From positions 144,001 through 208,000 of the forward strand of contig JARHVA010006307.1 in assembly GCA_037957365.1 (NCBI GenBank): DNA of 64,000 bases, read 5' to 3'. The notes under the pieces are model-generated. The model did no database searches. It was not told where the DNA came from and saw only the letters and a list, made by a program, of their open reading frames with translations. This DNA is from Torreya grandis (Eukaryota > Streptophyta > Pinopsida > Cupressales > Taxaceae). Numbering within the stretch: the first letter of the stretch is position 1; the number at the start of each line of letters is the position of its first letter. The translations under genes were made by a program, and so were the position numbers. Of this stretch, positions 13,659-28,446 are shown in pieces.

Positions 13659-14836
13659 TGGGAATATTGGTGTATTATTCCTAATGTAGTTAAAGGGTAT
13701 GAGTAGTAAAATTATTAAATAAATATGAAATAATTAAGCTACCTATTTTAATAATTTGATTGCAATTTGAACTTTACTAAAAATAGTAATAAGAAAAAGA
13801 AAACAAGACTTAGTTGAAAACTGACTGATATAACTAAGACAAAGGCTAGAATTTACTATGCAGGACTAAGACACTATTTTAAATCAAGATTTGAGCTTCA
13901 TTTTATGATTGGACAAGAGTGTTGAAAATAAGACACCCTAGGCTCTAATGTTGTAGTCCACATCTACCACTATTGTCTAGGAGACTTGAGCTTTCTAGGT
14001 TTTGTTCATTGTGTCTGTGAGACACTACTTTTGAAATTTTGACTATTGGATGTCCACAAAACTCCCCATAGGGATGATTTTGTCTTAAAACCATAGACTC
14101 CTTTATGTTTTGACCAATTTTGAGAAAGAGTGGGGGGGTTAGTGTGTGTATGATTCACTAAACATATATCCACACCCCTTTTATAGACACACTACCTACA
14201 TACCAATATTTTGAAGAGGGATCAAGATATATGTATTTCTTCCACTTGATGTGCTTTGTGAAATAATGTGTATGAAGATGTAAAATGCTAATATTAGTGT
14301 GCTTGAGATGATGAGGGACTGGTGTAAGGATTTTAATAAGTTGGAAATGGTATTGAATGGCTATATGCAAAGAATAGGGATATATACTTGAGTAGTCTTG
14401 ATTATATTCTTGATTGCTTTGTGATATTCGCCAACCCCTTCTAAATAAACTTTGAATGGGATTTTATAAGAATCTATTGGTCATGGGTTAAATGCAGTCA
14501 TGTTAGGCCAACATAATAAAGAAGAGGAATCAGGGGAAAACATTAATCTGGGCTCAATATGTGATTAGACAAGAGCACTAAAAAGGGTACATGCTAGGGT
14601 TTAGTGCTATAGTCCAAGTTGGGCACTATTATTTGAAGGGTATGGGACCTAAGGGGATGGAATAAGTATGGAAGAGGGGTCTTGAATAAGCTAAAATGAG
14701 GCCTTGAAATCCTATGAATGATTGGGAATCAATGAAAAGGTGCTTATAAGGGTCATGAAAGCAAGTAGGAGGGACTTATGGGATGGATATCACAAGGCAC
14801 ACTCAAGTTACCAATTTTTGCATTTATATGACTACA
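13659..14836 (-). repeat. 5' LTR of copy A
   Basis: It matches 6891-8067 from TGGGAATATTGG to the end TATGACTACA, so the minus strand starts TGTAGTCATATAAA. This TG...CA structure defines the LTR edges. The homology stops exactly where the transposase-like gene resumes. Confidence 0.85.
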
Positions 14837-15910
14837 ATCAGGATTCACATTACCATTGGTGTAGAACATATTTAGATTTTCATTGAGGTTAGATATGGAA
14901 AAGGGGAGCATAACGATGTTGGATCATGTGTAAAAAGATCCATTGTAAGGGAGGATTTGAAAGTTAAAGAGGTTTCTAATTTGATTGATGAAAAAACCAT
15001 GTTTGAATGGTGTAATGAGAACATGTGCTCAAGAAAATTATACTATTCATATACATTTTTAGTTAATAGAGGAAGAAAATTTGGAAAACTATGAGGATTA
15101 TATGACTCTAATAGATTTAAGTGAGCTCCACTCATTTCATAGCTCAAATCCAGGTTCTTTTACTAGTTATATGAGACACTTGGAATTTTTCTATTCTACA
15201 TTCATGGAATCTATTTGGAATGAGTGTGAGTCATAAGAGTGGGTGGATGATTGAAGTTGCAGACCTCTAATTTCAATCAACACATATTAGGTTCCACTAG
15301 AATTACAACTTATAGATATGACATCATCATATGACTTTCATCATGTATCTAATCTAGTGCATCTAGGTATAAGATTAATCATTATGTACTATTTATTCTC
15401 ATTATCTATATTGATAGTTTCATAAAAAAATGTTTTTATGATACAGTACATGTTTTTTTAGCTATTAAAGATGAGGATAATTGGCATAAACATGAGCTAT
15501 TGAACATGGATTTGAGCATGGCATAAATATGAGCTATTGAGGTCATAAATCCATTACTACTTATTACAGGACAATTGGCATGTTTTTGTAGGGAAAAAAT
15601 AAAAAATTTGACTTCATCAATCATATATGAAGAAAAAATTTACTATCCCACTAGGTCTATTTTAGTCACTATAACTTGTCTTTGATGATATCCTATAAAA
15701 AAATTAGATGTATGGTTATTTGAAGGCTTTAAAACACATAGAAAGATACCGCACTATTCAAATTTGGTTCTTGCAATGAATATTAAATTATAAAAATATC
15801 ATGGAAGGCCATTAAATAGGAATATATGGAAAGTTCATGAGTCAAACCATGAAGCTATTCTTGATAATATCAAGATTAGAGAAGATCCTAGTGGTTCATT
15901 GGCTTGAAAT
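14837..15910 (+). pseudogene. Transposase-like gene, 3' part
   Basis: Directly after the LTR the plus strand encodes HITIGVEHI, a stop, IFIEV and then RYGKGEHNDVGSCVKRSIV (near 14892-14948). It continues as LKVKEVSNLIDEKTMFEW without a stop for about 60 codons. Later pieces are AIKDEDNWHKHELLN (near 15462), ACFCREKIKN and KIPHYSNLVLAMNIKL (near 15745). The [HY]GKGEHD.VG.CVKR block is what should follow the SQFKN motif that ends at 6867, so the two pieces are one gene split by the LTR element. C-terminal parts are frameshifted. No later feature continues it beyond about 15910. Confidence 0.6.
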
Positions 15911-16109
15911 GGGAAGGTATGTTGACTTATAAAATGTAGATGTAATCAATTTTACAAAATGTTTTTGATTTTTTAAGTAGTACGTGCATAAATTTAATTT
16001 TTAATTACTTAATAACAATATTTTTTAGGTTAATGGTTCCGAATAATCATCCATCTTCACATGGTTGGCACTGTCAGTAAAGAATTTAATATTCTTGAAG
16101 ATAAGGGAA

Positions 16110-18288
<2,179 letters not shown>

Positions 18289-19360
18289 TGTAGACACCCA
18301 AAATTGGCCACAACTAGTTTCCAACCAAATTTCATACCAATTCCTACCAACCATTACAAATTAAGATTAAGGATCACTGAACATCCTAAATTTTCTTGTG
18401 CATTATTCATCGAAGCTCAGAATCATGTTGAGACATCCCTAATTTGGGTATTCTACTATATGAAACAATAACCTCTCATGGATTCATCCATAATCATCTT
18501 ATGGAATCACAACAATCAATTTCGCCTATAAACCTATAAAGTGGGGCACTTAAAAAATTAAATCAAATCTTTAAAATGCAAAATGGATAATCAAAATTAA
18601 TTAACAAGGTAAAATAAATTAAATGCTTAGTTGAATTATCCATTTATAATTAATGAATAACTAAAAAAGGAAATTCAAAAATACAAATATCTTAGCCTTT
18701 CATCATTGCCTTTATGAGTTGTTAAGCTCTTTGGAAATATCCTAAAATATCTCATTTCAGAGACCCATGCCTAATATTTGTAAATCATGATTAATTAACA
18801 ACTACTAACTCTACTGGGGTTATATTTGACTCACCTAAGTTAGGTTTGAACCTATTACAAGCCTTAAATCCACCCTGACTCACCTTGGGTGAGAGTTAAA
18901 TCCTTAGGCTATAAATAAAATGCCATGTCTCTTGAATTTTAAGCTCTCATAAGCCAAAGTTATAATGTAAATTTAGAGAGAGACAATCCATTTAATTTAT
19001 TTTTATAATGCCAAAATTGCCTTGCAATGAAGTGTCATAATTCCAAAATCTTAAACTAAACCAAATAAAGCAATATCAAAGACAATAGGTGCCAAGGAGA
19101 GAATGATCCAATATGCTTAATTTTCCAAAGACTCTTTGATGCACAAGCTGAACAAGCCACTCAACAAAAGAATTTATAGCTATTAAGGAAGGTAAAGGAT
19201 TTGTTGTCTTTTAAATTTTAGTTGTAATTTAAATTGTATTTTGTTACTAATCTCTCCCCAATTTATAGGCTATGAGTGTAAGTGTTACCATGTTTTTATT
19301 TGAGTTTTTGTTACTTGAACTAACACTATACTAACCTCCCTTCTTGGATTCTTATGATAA
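18289..19360 (+). repeat. 5' LTR of the Tat/Ogre-like element
   Basis: It starts TGTAGACACCC and matches 35568-36640 throughout. Examples are 'ttcctaccaaccatta.aaattaag', 'tctactggggttatatttgactcaccta', 'tcaccttgggtgagagttaaatccttaggctataaat' and 'acactatactaacctcccttcttggatt'. The 'ggctataaataaaatg' near 18908 is a plausible TATA region. The first base pair is TG here, while the 3' LTR starts TA. Confidence 0.88.
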
Positions 19361-22139
19361 AAAATGACATGCCCGATGGGCCTTATGGAGCATCCCATAC
19401 ATGCAAGGAGACTAATATGCATCTTTTATTTTTTCTAAATAATTCTTAATAATCTTCAAAATTAAAGTTTTACCTTTGTTTTTCACGTATTCTATTTTTA
19501 GTGACACAATTTACATAGAAATCGATATCAATTCTGATAAAATTGATGTTTATCCTACCAAAATTGATGTTGATATACTAAGGACTAAAATTGACCCCTA
19601 TGTGTAGAATAGGGAATGGTATAAATGTGTTTGAGAAGTTATTATTGAGCTTTCTAGTTTTCATTTTTGTTCCTAACAACTTGAATATCATTTGACTAAC
19701 TATTTTCTTACAGGACTTAGTCTTATTTATTGGTTTTGTGCTCATATTGATAACCATATTTATATAAGAAAATTTATTATGTTTTCATTTATTATTTTAG
19801 GTAGGAAGGAATTGAAATCAATCCCTAATCAACCAACATCGATTTATATAGATTGACATCGATCCTTGTGTGGATTGATGCTGATCTCTGAGATCAAAAA
19901 ATAAAGAAACTTGAGAGCTTATTTTGAAATATTGTTTTCTCAAACACATTTAGGATTCAAAGTAGGCAAAAAATCTCTAAAAAATGTAGGACTTAAGTTG
20001 AAAAAAGGAAAAAAAAATGGAGGTGGTTAGGTCTTAAACATTTTGTGTAGTGCCTAAAAATAACTTAGGTGTGTTTATGCTTAATTATTTGTGAAAGTTT
20101 TTACAAGATTTTCAACTAAGGAAAAAAGGCCAAATTTCATAAACATTTTTTTTTGGTGCATTAAAATAAGCACTCAAACTTAGATTACATAATCTTAAGA
20201 GTGTTTTATTTTATGATTATTATTTCAAAGTTATTTATTTTCATAAAATGATCGATGCATGTATGCTCTCCCCCATCTCCTTTAGGGAATTTGGGTGACC
20301 AAAAACACTCTTTATTTGAATTTGTACCTTGTAATAAGGTGTTAAAATAATTTTTTAAGGCTCTCCTAAAATCTATATGGTTTGGGTGATCTAAACATGA
20401 CCTTAAAGTCTTTTCACTTGTCATTTATTTTTATACAATTTGGCTTTGAGCAAGAGTTCATAGCCTCCTCATAGGTTCTATAGGGAAGAAGTGATCCAAG
20501 AATTCATATCCCAAAATCATTTCAACCCCACTCCATGGTGGGGTATATAAATTGAGATTGAATTAATGAGATAATTTCTTGAATGATTAATCAAACTCTG
20601 TTAGTAAGACACTGCCTCAGATCGTAGAGACAACTCAAACATCACACTACACTGAGTAAGTGATAGATGTAGTGGTTGTGAAAAGGATAAGACCTTTTAA
20701 AAAAATATAGTTAACATGGATCCAAATTATGTGAGCATCCCTTGTGTTATCCATACTTGGAACCATCTAGAAATGCATGAAAATTTAGTTTTAGAACAAC
20801 CTCACTTGCCATGGACATATTATTAATACAGGGCGAGTGGCCTAAAGTTCCATGCCACTGTATAATATCTTTAGATAAGGGGGGTGTAAAATAATGACTT
20901 ATTCATGAAATTTTATTTTTGAATTAACACTTAAAATCCTATCAAGAGCATGTATATAGATGGAATTTGATAGTACTATGTAACCTTGTTAGTTTTAGGA
21001 TCTAAGATGTTACACTTACGTGTTTATGTTATTTTATCCTTTATTGCATGGTTTTTGTGTCTAAATATATTTGTTTTTTATATTACATCAAAACAAGTCT
21101 TGTGTACACATCACTCCACTATTTGAGGTGGTGTTACACTATTTATTTGACACCATGCCGTTACCTTAGTCTTTTGACAAATATTTGTGTGTGTGTCACT
21201 TGGTTGAAGAGGGTAACATTACACTACCCAATTAATTTCTAATATTGTGCCGTTGAGTCTTGAAACAAACTATTGATGACATATTTATAGAGAAAAAATG
21301 TCATTACACTACTTGAATTATTTCATAGACTTATTTTTCTTGTGTCCAAGATTACAACTCAGAACCAATCCATATGTGTCTCTTGGATATTTACCTAGTG
21401 CAGCTATGCCATTTAATTTTGTTTATCTTGTTGTTTATTCAAAGAAGCCTAGTTTTATAAATTAAGTTTCTAATTAGCCTTGAAAAGTTCAATTCTAAAC
21501 ATTGATTGATTTCTATTTATTCCTTGTGTAATTTTAGGCCTTGACATTGATCTTTCTCTTTTGGGTTGTGTAACTTAGGTTAATTCTTTACCCAATTTGA
21601 AAACTATTATTTGTGCCTTTATTTGGGAGAAATAACCTATCTTATGATTTTTTATTACATGCCTTATACCAATTAACCAAGTTCATGTCTAAATTTGAAT
21701 GCCTAGTTTTATGCTAAAGTGTTTTAAATTTATTAGATTAAATCATACCCTTTTGTTTAAAATTCTAACTTTTATTCTTATTTTGCCAAAAGTCCTAGCA
21801 CATGCCTATTTTTAGCCTAGATTTTGATGCTATAATTGGATAATTGACTTAGAATTTTTTTTTTCTTAGATTAGACTTGTTTGGAACACTTTGAACCTAG
21901 AGTTTAACACTCTAGTTTTAGTTCATCCACTTGACCTTTTTGTGTGAGACATTTAACATTATACTATTTTGTACTTAGTTTTAGTGTAAACCTTTTTGGA
22001 GATGCAACTCCATCCTTTGACCAAGTTCTAAACCATTTGTATTTTTAGACATTATTTTTCAAAGTTTGTAAAACTCTAAACCTTTTTTGCAAAAATTTTT
22101 CCATTGATTTGAATGTCTCACTTTTTCATAGTGGAGTCA
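19361..22139 (+). other. Leader of the Tat/Ogre-like element
   Basis: A 2.8-kb region before recognisable gag. TGACATGCCCGATGGG at 19365-19380 lies where a primer-binding site is expected, but I cannot assign a tRNA. Short words built on 'attgatgttgat' and 'atcgat' recur at 19520-19600 and 19845-19890. No frame with retroelement motifs is visible; the open frames at 20206-20424 and 21048-21242 look like chance. Confidence 0.5.
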
Positions 22140-25100
22140 TGTATAATCTGGGATATGGTAATGTGGTCACACAAGATGACTTTGTTCAAGACCCTTATGG
22201 TGATGATGTAGTTTGTGAGATGGATCCATAGCCACCTTATAACACTCAAGTGGGGGAACAAAGCCAAGATACTTTAGCTCACTATTTAGTCAACATGCCT
22301 TCATAATCAGAGCAGGACCAAGAGTAAATAACATAATACTTAGCTATCAAACCATCAATTGTAGATCAAGTTTAATATTGACCATACTGTGTTATGATGC
22401 CATTAGCCTATGAACCTTATTTATTTGACTATCACTTACTTGAAAACAAAGATGAAAATTTTAATCAGAGAAATAGAGGTAGGGGCTAAGATTCTAATAG
22501 TTTACCCCATAAAAACTTGCCTAGTCTAGTTCAGGTGCCTTACAACATACCTTATAATCAAAAAATTGAACAAAGCTCTTATAAAAATCCTCAAGCTCTA
22601 GTTTCCATGCCATATCAAGATCCACATATGATTTTCATAGGAAAAGGACTCATGGAGGAACATTTCATATAGATGTAGATATCATACCAGACCTACTTGA
22701 ACTTAGCACATAATTTCAATAACATGGCCATGCCAAATGCTCCACTTAATGAGCTAGATCCTTTAACAGGAGTCTTAATCAAATTGATAGGCCAATAAAA
22801 TTAGGATATATACCCATTCACATAAATCACTTTATTTGGAGACATGTTTAATTCCCTAGCTACTGAAGAAGTGTCTTTTGCTTTTACGTAGATGAATAGT
22901 GATCCCAACATGATGGATAACATGCAAATGCCATCTAATCCAAATAAAAGTGGTGTAAATGCATAAAAAATTAGTCCAAAACAAAATGTGCCTTTAGTTA
23001 ACACTATGATTAGTTCATAAACACATGGGGTAAGAAATTCTACCTCCCAACTGCAAAAAAATACCTTTAATCCTCAACTAACTACTTCTTCTAGTATGTA
23101 ATTGAAAGGATTAAGTAGTCAAGCTCAAAATAGTGCCTTATCTCAACAAAACATGATGAATGTTACTCCACCATAATAGGTGATGAATAATATTCCACAA
23201 CAATAAGCACAATCCAATATGCCAATGCAGCCATGGAAACATATTATGCCACCTTAGTAGGGGTAACAAATGTTCCACCTTGTTAGGTAATAAGCAACAT
23301 ACCTCTTCAATCATAGACCAACATACCATTACAATCACAACTGATGTCTAATCAACAGTGTATAAATATTCATCAGTGAAAAATATTGAACCTTTAAAAA
23401 TAATCTACTTCATAACAAGGGTTAATGCAACTAAGAGGTTCTACTATTACATAAGTTCTAATTAGGGAATAATTGCCTTTTATTCCCAATGTGCCACAAA
23501 TGCAATGACATGGCCTTAGTTCACAAGTCCCCCTTATTAAATGAGGTTTAAATAGTTGATAATAAGTCCTTATTCAAACTTAGTAGGTATATTACTTTAA
23601 TCAGAGCCATATCCTTCTATCCCATCCACAATTTACCAAAAATTAGGTATATATACCCAAACCAAACTAGAATATCACACTGCAATGTGTGTAATTCCAA
23701 CAATCACATCCTAATCCATGTATGCATATTCCTAATCAATTCATTATCCAAACCAACATTCCCTAATAAACCATTCCTCCAATATACCCTAGTCAAAGTA
23801 ATCCACTTTTGACTGCCCAACCTCTGCCTTAGGCCACTATTCCATTAGGTTTCCTAGCACAAGAATTGAAACAAATGAATGATGCAATTATTGCCATCTA
23901 AGCTAGGAAAAAAACCAAGAAATTTAAGTTGGATGAAGTGTGATGCCACCCATTCAACATGGATTATTTTCAAATACCATTTCCTCTAGGGTATGAACCA
24001 TCAAAATTTGACAAGTATAAGGGTAAATGAGACCCCAAGGCCCATTTAATGGAATTTTTTGTTGTTTTTCAACTAGTGACCTAAAATGACATCTACTTCC
24101 TACTATTTTTTTCAAGGAGTCTATTAGGACAAGATTTGTAATGTTTATTTAAACTACCAAAGAACTCAATATCTAATTTTGATTATCTTTTAGATAAGTT
24201 TGTGCAACACTTCTCTTACAATCTCAAACATGAGATTTCATTGGTAGATTTGATTCAAGCCAAACAAAAGGCTAGTGAAATTTTTGTTGGTTATCTACAA
24301 TAATGGATAACACTTAACCATTTCACTCATAGTCTACTAGATAAATAGTTAGCCGCTATGTTCATCAAAAATTTATACAATAAGATATCTTACCATTTGG
24401 AGTTATAATGTGCACACACTTTTAAGGAAATCATCAATAAAGGTTTGATTATATAAAGGGCACTTATTAAAAAAGGGATTATAAATCTTACCTTGTCTAA
24501 TCAAAATCAAAATCAAAACCAAAGAAATTGATAAAATAAAAATCACAACCAAGTCCAAGTGTAAGTGTCGCAACCAACCCAGGCCAATAATTATGGAAAA
24601 TACAAGCAGTTTAACCAAAAAAAGAATGTTATTGGAAATTGAGTAACCTAGTCATGACATGTCCAAATAGTGAAAATAACATCTACTCAACCTATGCTAC
24701 ATATGTAAATTACTCTTAACCAACAACCTCTATAGCAAGCATAGCCTTTACAATAACCTAGACTAACACAATATATAGAACAACCTTTACCTTTATGAAC
24801 CCCTCTTTTAAGACAAAATGGGACTACTCATTGAGTTTTTAGCGACCTTGGAGAGAGAATTAAAGTCATGTTTTGAAAACTAGCCACCACTAATCTGATT
24901 GGTTGGCCTATTTTGAAGCACTATCATGAGGGCATTCCTTATCTAGATTGGTATAGACAAAATGAATTCTATGAATACCATCAGGTTAATGGACATAATC
25001 TATGCCATTATGTGTAAATCAAACATCTTATTCAAAATTTGTTGGAAAATGGGGAGATAACATTGGATATTAGAGATTTTATGTTTAATCAAAACCTTGG

Positions 25101-25200
25101 TATTTATCAAAACCCATTTTTACAACATAACAACCAACAATATCAGTAGTGAAGGCTAGAATAACAACACCAATAGTATCAACAACTGAGACAAAACCAA
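22140..25200 (+). pseudogene. Tat-type gag, decayed
   Basis: An N-terminal part (about 22140-23900) is rich in Asn, Gln and Pro, with very many TAA/TAG codons where Gln would fit (PQQ-like runs near 23180-23280). The gag core is clear: NMDYFQIPFPLGYEPSKFDK then YKGK, a stop and DPKAHLMEFF (23956-24060). Further on come FVQHFSYNLKHEISLVDLIQ then AKQKASEIFVGYLQ (24200-24300) and AAMFIKNLYNKISYHLE (near 24355). A zinc-binding-like segment EYHQVNGHNLCHYV then IKHLIQNLLENGEI (24975-25065) matches the E-Y-H..GH...C block of Tat gag. Stops are frequent but frame is largely kept in the core. Confidence 0.8.
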
Positions 25201-25939
25201 TAATATTAGAAATAATAGAACCAACATCAACCAAATGGATGGAACCAAGACTAGAATAATGCCAATAACTAGTAGACTTAACTCGTAGTTTCACATGACT
25301 ACAAAAAATTTCTAGGCCATATTGTAAGAGGTCATTTTTCCACCATTTCCATTAATCTAAGACCAAGAATTAACCAACCAAGACCATTATTAATCAATCC
25401 TAACCAACCAACCTATGCCAGTGATCCTTCCTTGACCTGGGAGTGCATACAAGCATACTAGGAAGTAGGGATTACAAATTTTGAACCTTATACTGATAAA
25501 TCATCATTGACCCATGGCCACATATAAGTGAATTGATAGCTGATACTTATCCTATTCATTTACCCTCAATCATCATTTGCTAGCAATAATGGTCCTATAT
25601 CTAATCCTATGTGTGCAATCATAACTCAGTGGTTGAATATTACCATCTTAGGCCCATAACTATCTGACTCTACACCCATCTAAACCACCATTTTGGCTTG
25701 AAATAAGCCTTTTACCACTATGCAAGATAAGACATTTGATATTTTGGAACAACTGTAGAAGATGCCCATGAAAATATCCATTTTGGATTTGTTGTGTACA
25801 TCTACTATCCACAAGAACATCTTGATAGAGTTCCTTAGCCAATCTCAAGTTCCCAATGATATATCCCTAGACAAATTCCAAGCTTTCATTGGGCATTTAT
25901 CCCTAGGCCAATAATTAACCTTCGACCAAAGTGATATGT

Positions 25940-27100
25940 CATCCCTTAGCCCTCTGTATAATAATCTATTGTACATCAATTTTTTTGTAATGTAATACAA
26001 AGTGAAATGTGTCCTCATAGATAATGGATTTGGTCTAAATATTATGTCTCTAAAGCTCATCAATCTCCTTAGATACATAATAACTAATCTCTAGCTAGAA
26101 AAAATCACTATCAAAGCCTACAACAATGAAGATCAAGAATCCCAAGGCACTAGCAGCTTTCCAATTATTTTTGGCCCTTTGACCCATGATATACTATGCC
26201 ATGTGTTAGACCTTGATTTATCATATAATTTGATTTTGGTAGACCTTGGATGCATGAGATTCATGTAGTCCCTTCAATATTGCACCAATGTATCAAGTTC
26301 TCTCATTCATATATAAAGGTCACCATTCACAGGTATTTATAGCCTTATGAACATTACAAGCATTTAGAGGGCAAGTATGAGATCTATAAATATCATTTTG
26401 GATTGAATCTAGTTCCTAAAAAGGATAAAGGGAAAGAAATATTTGTTGATTCACTAGAGGCTAATTACATCAACCTAGATACCCTTGATTCATCTTCTCA
26501 TATGCTACCTCTTAAAATGTCTAATCATTTTACCATCACAACTAATGGCCCAAGAGAATACTTGACCTATAATAAATTCCACATTACTAAGCTTCCATAG
26601 AACACTAATTCTTATGAAAGATTTAAAGTTAGACCACCTTATATAGAATGGCAACAAAAGGGAAATGCCAAACTGCATGGTCTAGTTCCTATCATTTTCA
26701 CACTGATCACTGGCCAAGCACAAAACCCACTCATAGATGATGAATCATGGTTATACAATGAAAAACTAGTTGACTATTACCAAAATTCCAAATACCCTAT
26801 ACCTAATAGGATCATGGAAAATCATGCCTATCAAGGAAGAGGTATTAGGTCTAATCAATAGGGAATGCTTGATCCAATTTCTAAAGGAACTTATGGTCTT
26901 AGATTTAAAATGCCTAGGGTGACCTCACGTATATTATTCATTTTTTAAGGTCAATGACTAGTAACAATGATGCTGATAGTGAATCAGAGTTTGATCATAT
27001 CCCTTATGAAGACCTTGTTAGTACTAATCTATTTGAAACTCATGCCATTTGTACCCTTATACCAATTATTTCCATTATATCACCCTCAACTTATATACTA
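25940..27100 (+). pseudogene. Tat-type retropepsin and linker, decayed
   Basis: KCVLIDNGFGLNIMSLKLIN (near 26008) is the active-site loop, with the D-N-G version of the triad usual in this lineage. ITIKAYNNEDQESQGTSSFP, IIFGPLTHDI and HVLDLDLSYNLIL follow (26100-26240). A frameshift near 26240 leads to GRPWMHEIHVVPSILHQCIK, the conserved end of the domain and start of the linker. The linker stays mostly open (26403-26600 and on), with NHAYQGRGIRSNQ near 26823, which fits the G-rich connector before RT. Confidence 0.8.
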
Positions 27101-27494
27101 GGATCAATAATAATCCATAGTGCTTATAGATGAGTTTGAAAATGATGAGGCCTTTTGTGATTTTATAGGCCTAAGGGACAATATTTTGTTGGGAGATCAT
27201 AGGGTTTTCAATCAAACTGGATCTTAAAACCTATTTTGGAGAATGGGTGAACACCCTTAGCCACAAACAAATGAATAAAATATTAAGATCCCAAAGTGAA
27301 AGCCTCTTTGAGGCATTTTTGGACTAGGGTAAAAGTAAATAGAAAGGCCAATATTTTGGTGAAAATGTATTTCAAACACCATTAGATGGGGGTGTTCAAC
27401 CTTCCTCAAACATTTCTCAAGAGACCACCAATGATGAACTTGCCTATGGGTCTAAGTTTAGTTCTACTGAACAAGATGCCTTAAACCAAATCAT

Positions 27495-28446
27495 TCAAGA
27501 GTTTTCAACAACATCTATCACTTGGCTATACTTACCATTGGGAGATTTAAACTCCTCTTGTTTAGGAGAGATTGAAGAGCCATTCCAAATAGAGGACTCT
27601 ACCATTGTAGGATAATTTAAATCTTTGCCAACCATTCTAGAATATGGTTCAAATTTTCTTGTGGAAGACACTACAAAAGTCAACATCGAGACTCCATATG
27701 ACCTGAGATGGACCAAATTAGGCACATCCCTCAATGATGAGGAACATGACATCCTTACAACCCTTTTGAGGGAATTTGTTGATATATTTGCTTGGGCGTA
27801 CTCAAAAATACTAGGTTTGGACCCTACCTTGGTTATACATCACCTTGTTGTACATCCTTGTATTGATATATTAGTGAAGAAAGAGTTGGAAATGCTCTTA
27901 AAAGTGAGATGCATTCAATCGATCAACTATTTAGAGTGGATCTTGAATGTTGTATTAGTCAGTAAGAAGCCAAAAAGAATCATAATATGCACTAATTTTA
28001 GAGATATAAATAAGGCCTACCCAAAGGATGAATTTTCTTTGCCAAACATTAACATGAGAGTTGATTTCATGGCTAGGTATGAAATGATTTCACTAATGGA
28101 TATATTTTTAGGATACAACCAAATCAAGATTATGCTAAAAGACTAACATAAAACAACATTCAACACTCTATGGGGAACCTTTTATTAGTAGGTTATGCCA
28201 TTTGGTCTCAAAAACATTGGGTCCACATATCAAAGAGCCCTGACCATAATATTTCATGATAAAATGCATGACATTGTTGAAGAATATGCTAATGACATAT
28301 TAAGTAAATCAAAGACTAGGGCTGATCATCTAATAATAGTAAGGAGAATATTTGAGAGACTATGTGAATACAAGGTTAGACCCAATCTACCTATTTTTTT
28401 CCTCTTATGTAAGGATATTCATTCCTACTATATCTATCTATCATAG
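27495..28446 (+). pseudogene. Tat-type reverse transcriptase with deletions
   Basis: The open frame 27625-28146 (173 codons) covers the RT entry: FVDIFAWAYSKILGLDPTLV, then IHHLVVHP, then ICTNFRDINKAYPKDEFSLP and SLMDIFLGYNQIKI. Compared with the family, about 20 residues between IHHLVVHP and the LVKKELEMLL stretch are missing, without loss of frame. After a frameshift and stop at 28142, MPFGLKNIGSTYQRALTIIF (28195) continues to EEYANDILSKSK (near 28279). The catalytic YVDD is therefore YAND, with one aspartate lost. After YKVRPNL (near 28385) the thumb and connection are absent and RNase H starts about 60 bp later, so roughly 450 bp are deleted. It cannot encode an active enzyme. Confidence 0.88.

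Larger units (their letters stand above)
6891..14836 (-). mobile_element. RT-less gag-protease LTR retrotransposon, copy A
   Basis: Two direct repeats of 1177 and 1178 bp (6891-8067 and 13659-14836) enclose a 5.6-kb interior read on the minus strand. In transcription order it has a 5' LTR, a possible primer-binding site, a leader, the end of gag, protease with its linker, about 2.7 kb of non-coding DNA, a C-rich (minus strand G-rich) polypurine tract and a 3' LTR. I find no reverse transcriptase, RNase H or integrase trace. A second copy with the same plan begins at 51250. The element sits inside the transposase-like gene. No clear target duplication is visible (left flank gtttt, right flank atcag), so an edge may have been altered. 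Confidence 0.8.

Noticed and set aside
6886..14841. Target-site duplication of copy A
   Set aside because: The flanking five bases (gtttt and atcag) do not match. The insertion is supported by the LTRs and the split gene instead.
19365..19380. Named primer-binding site for the Tat element
   Set aside because: TGACATGCCCGATGGG is in the right place, but I cannot match it to a tRNA 3' end without a search.
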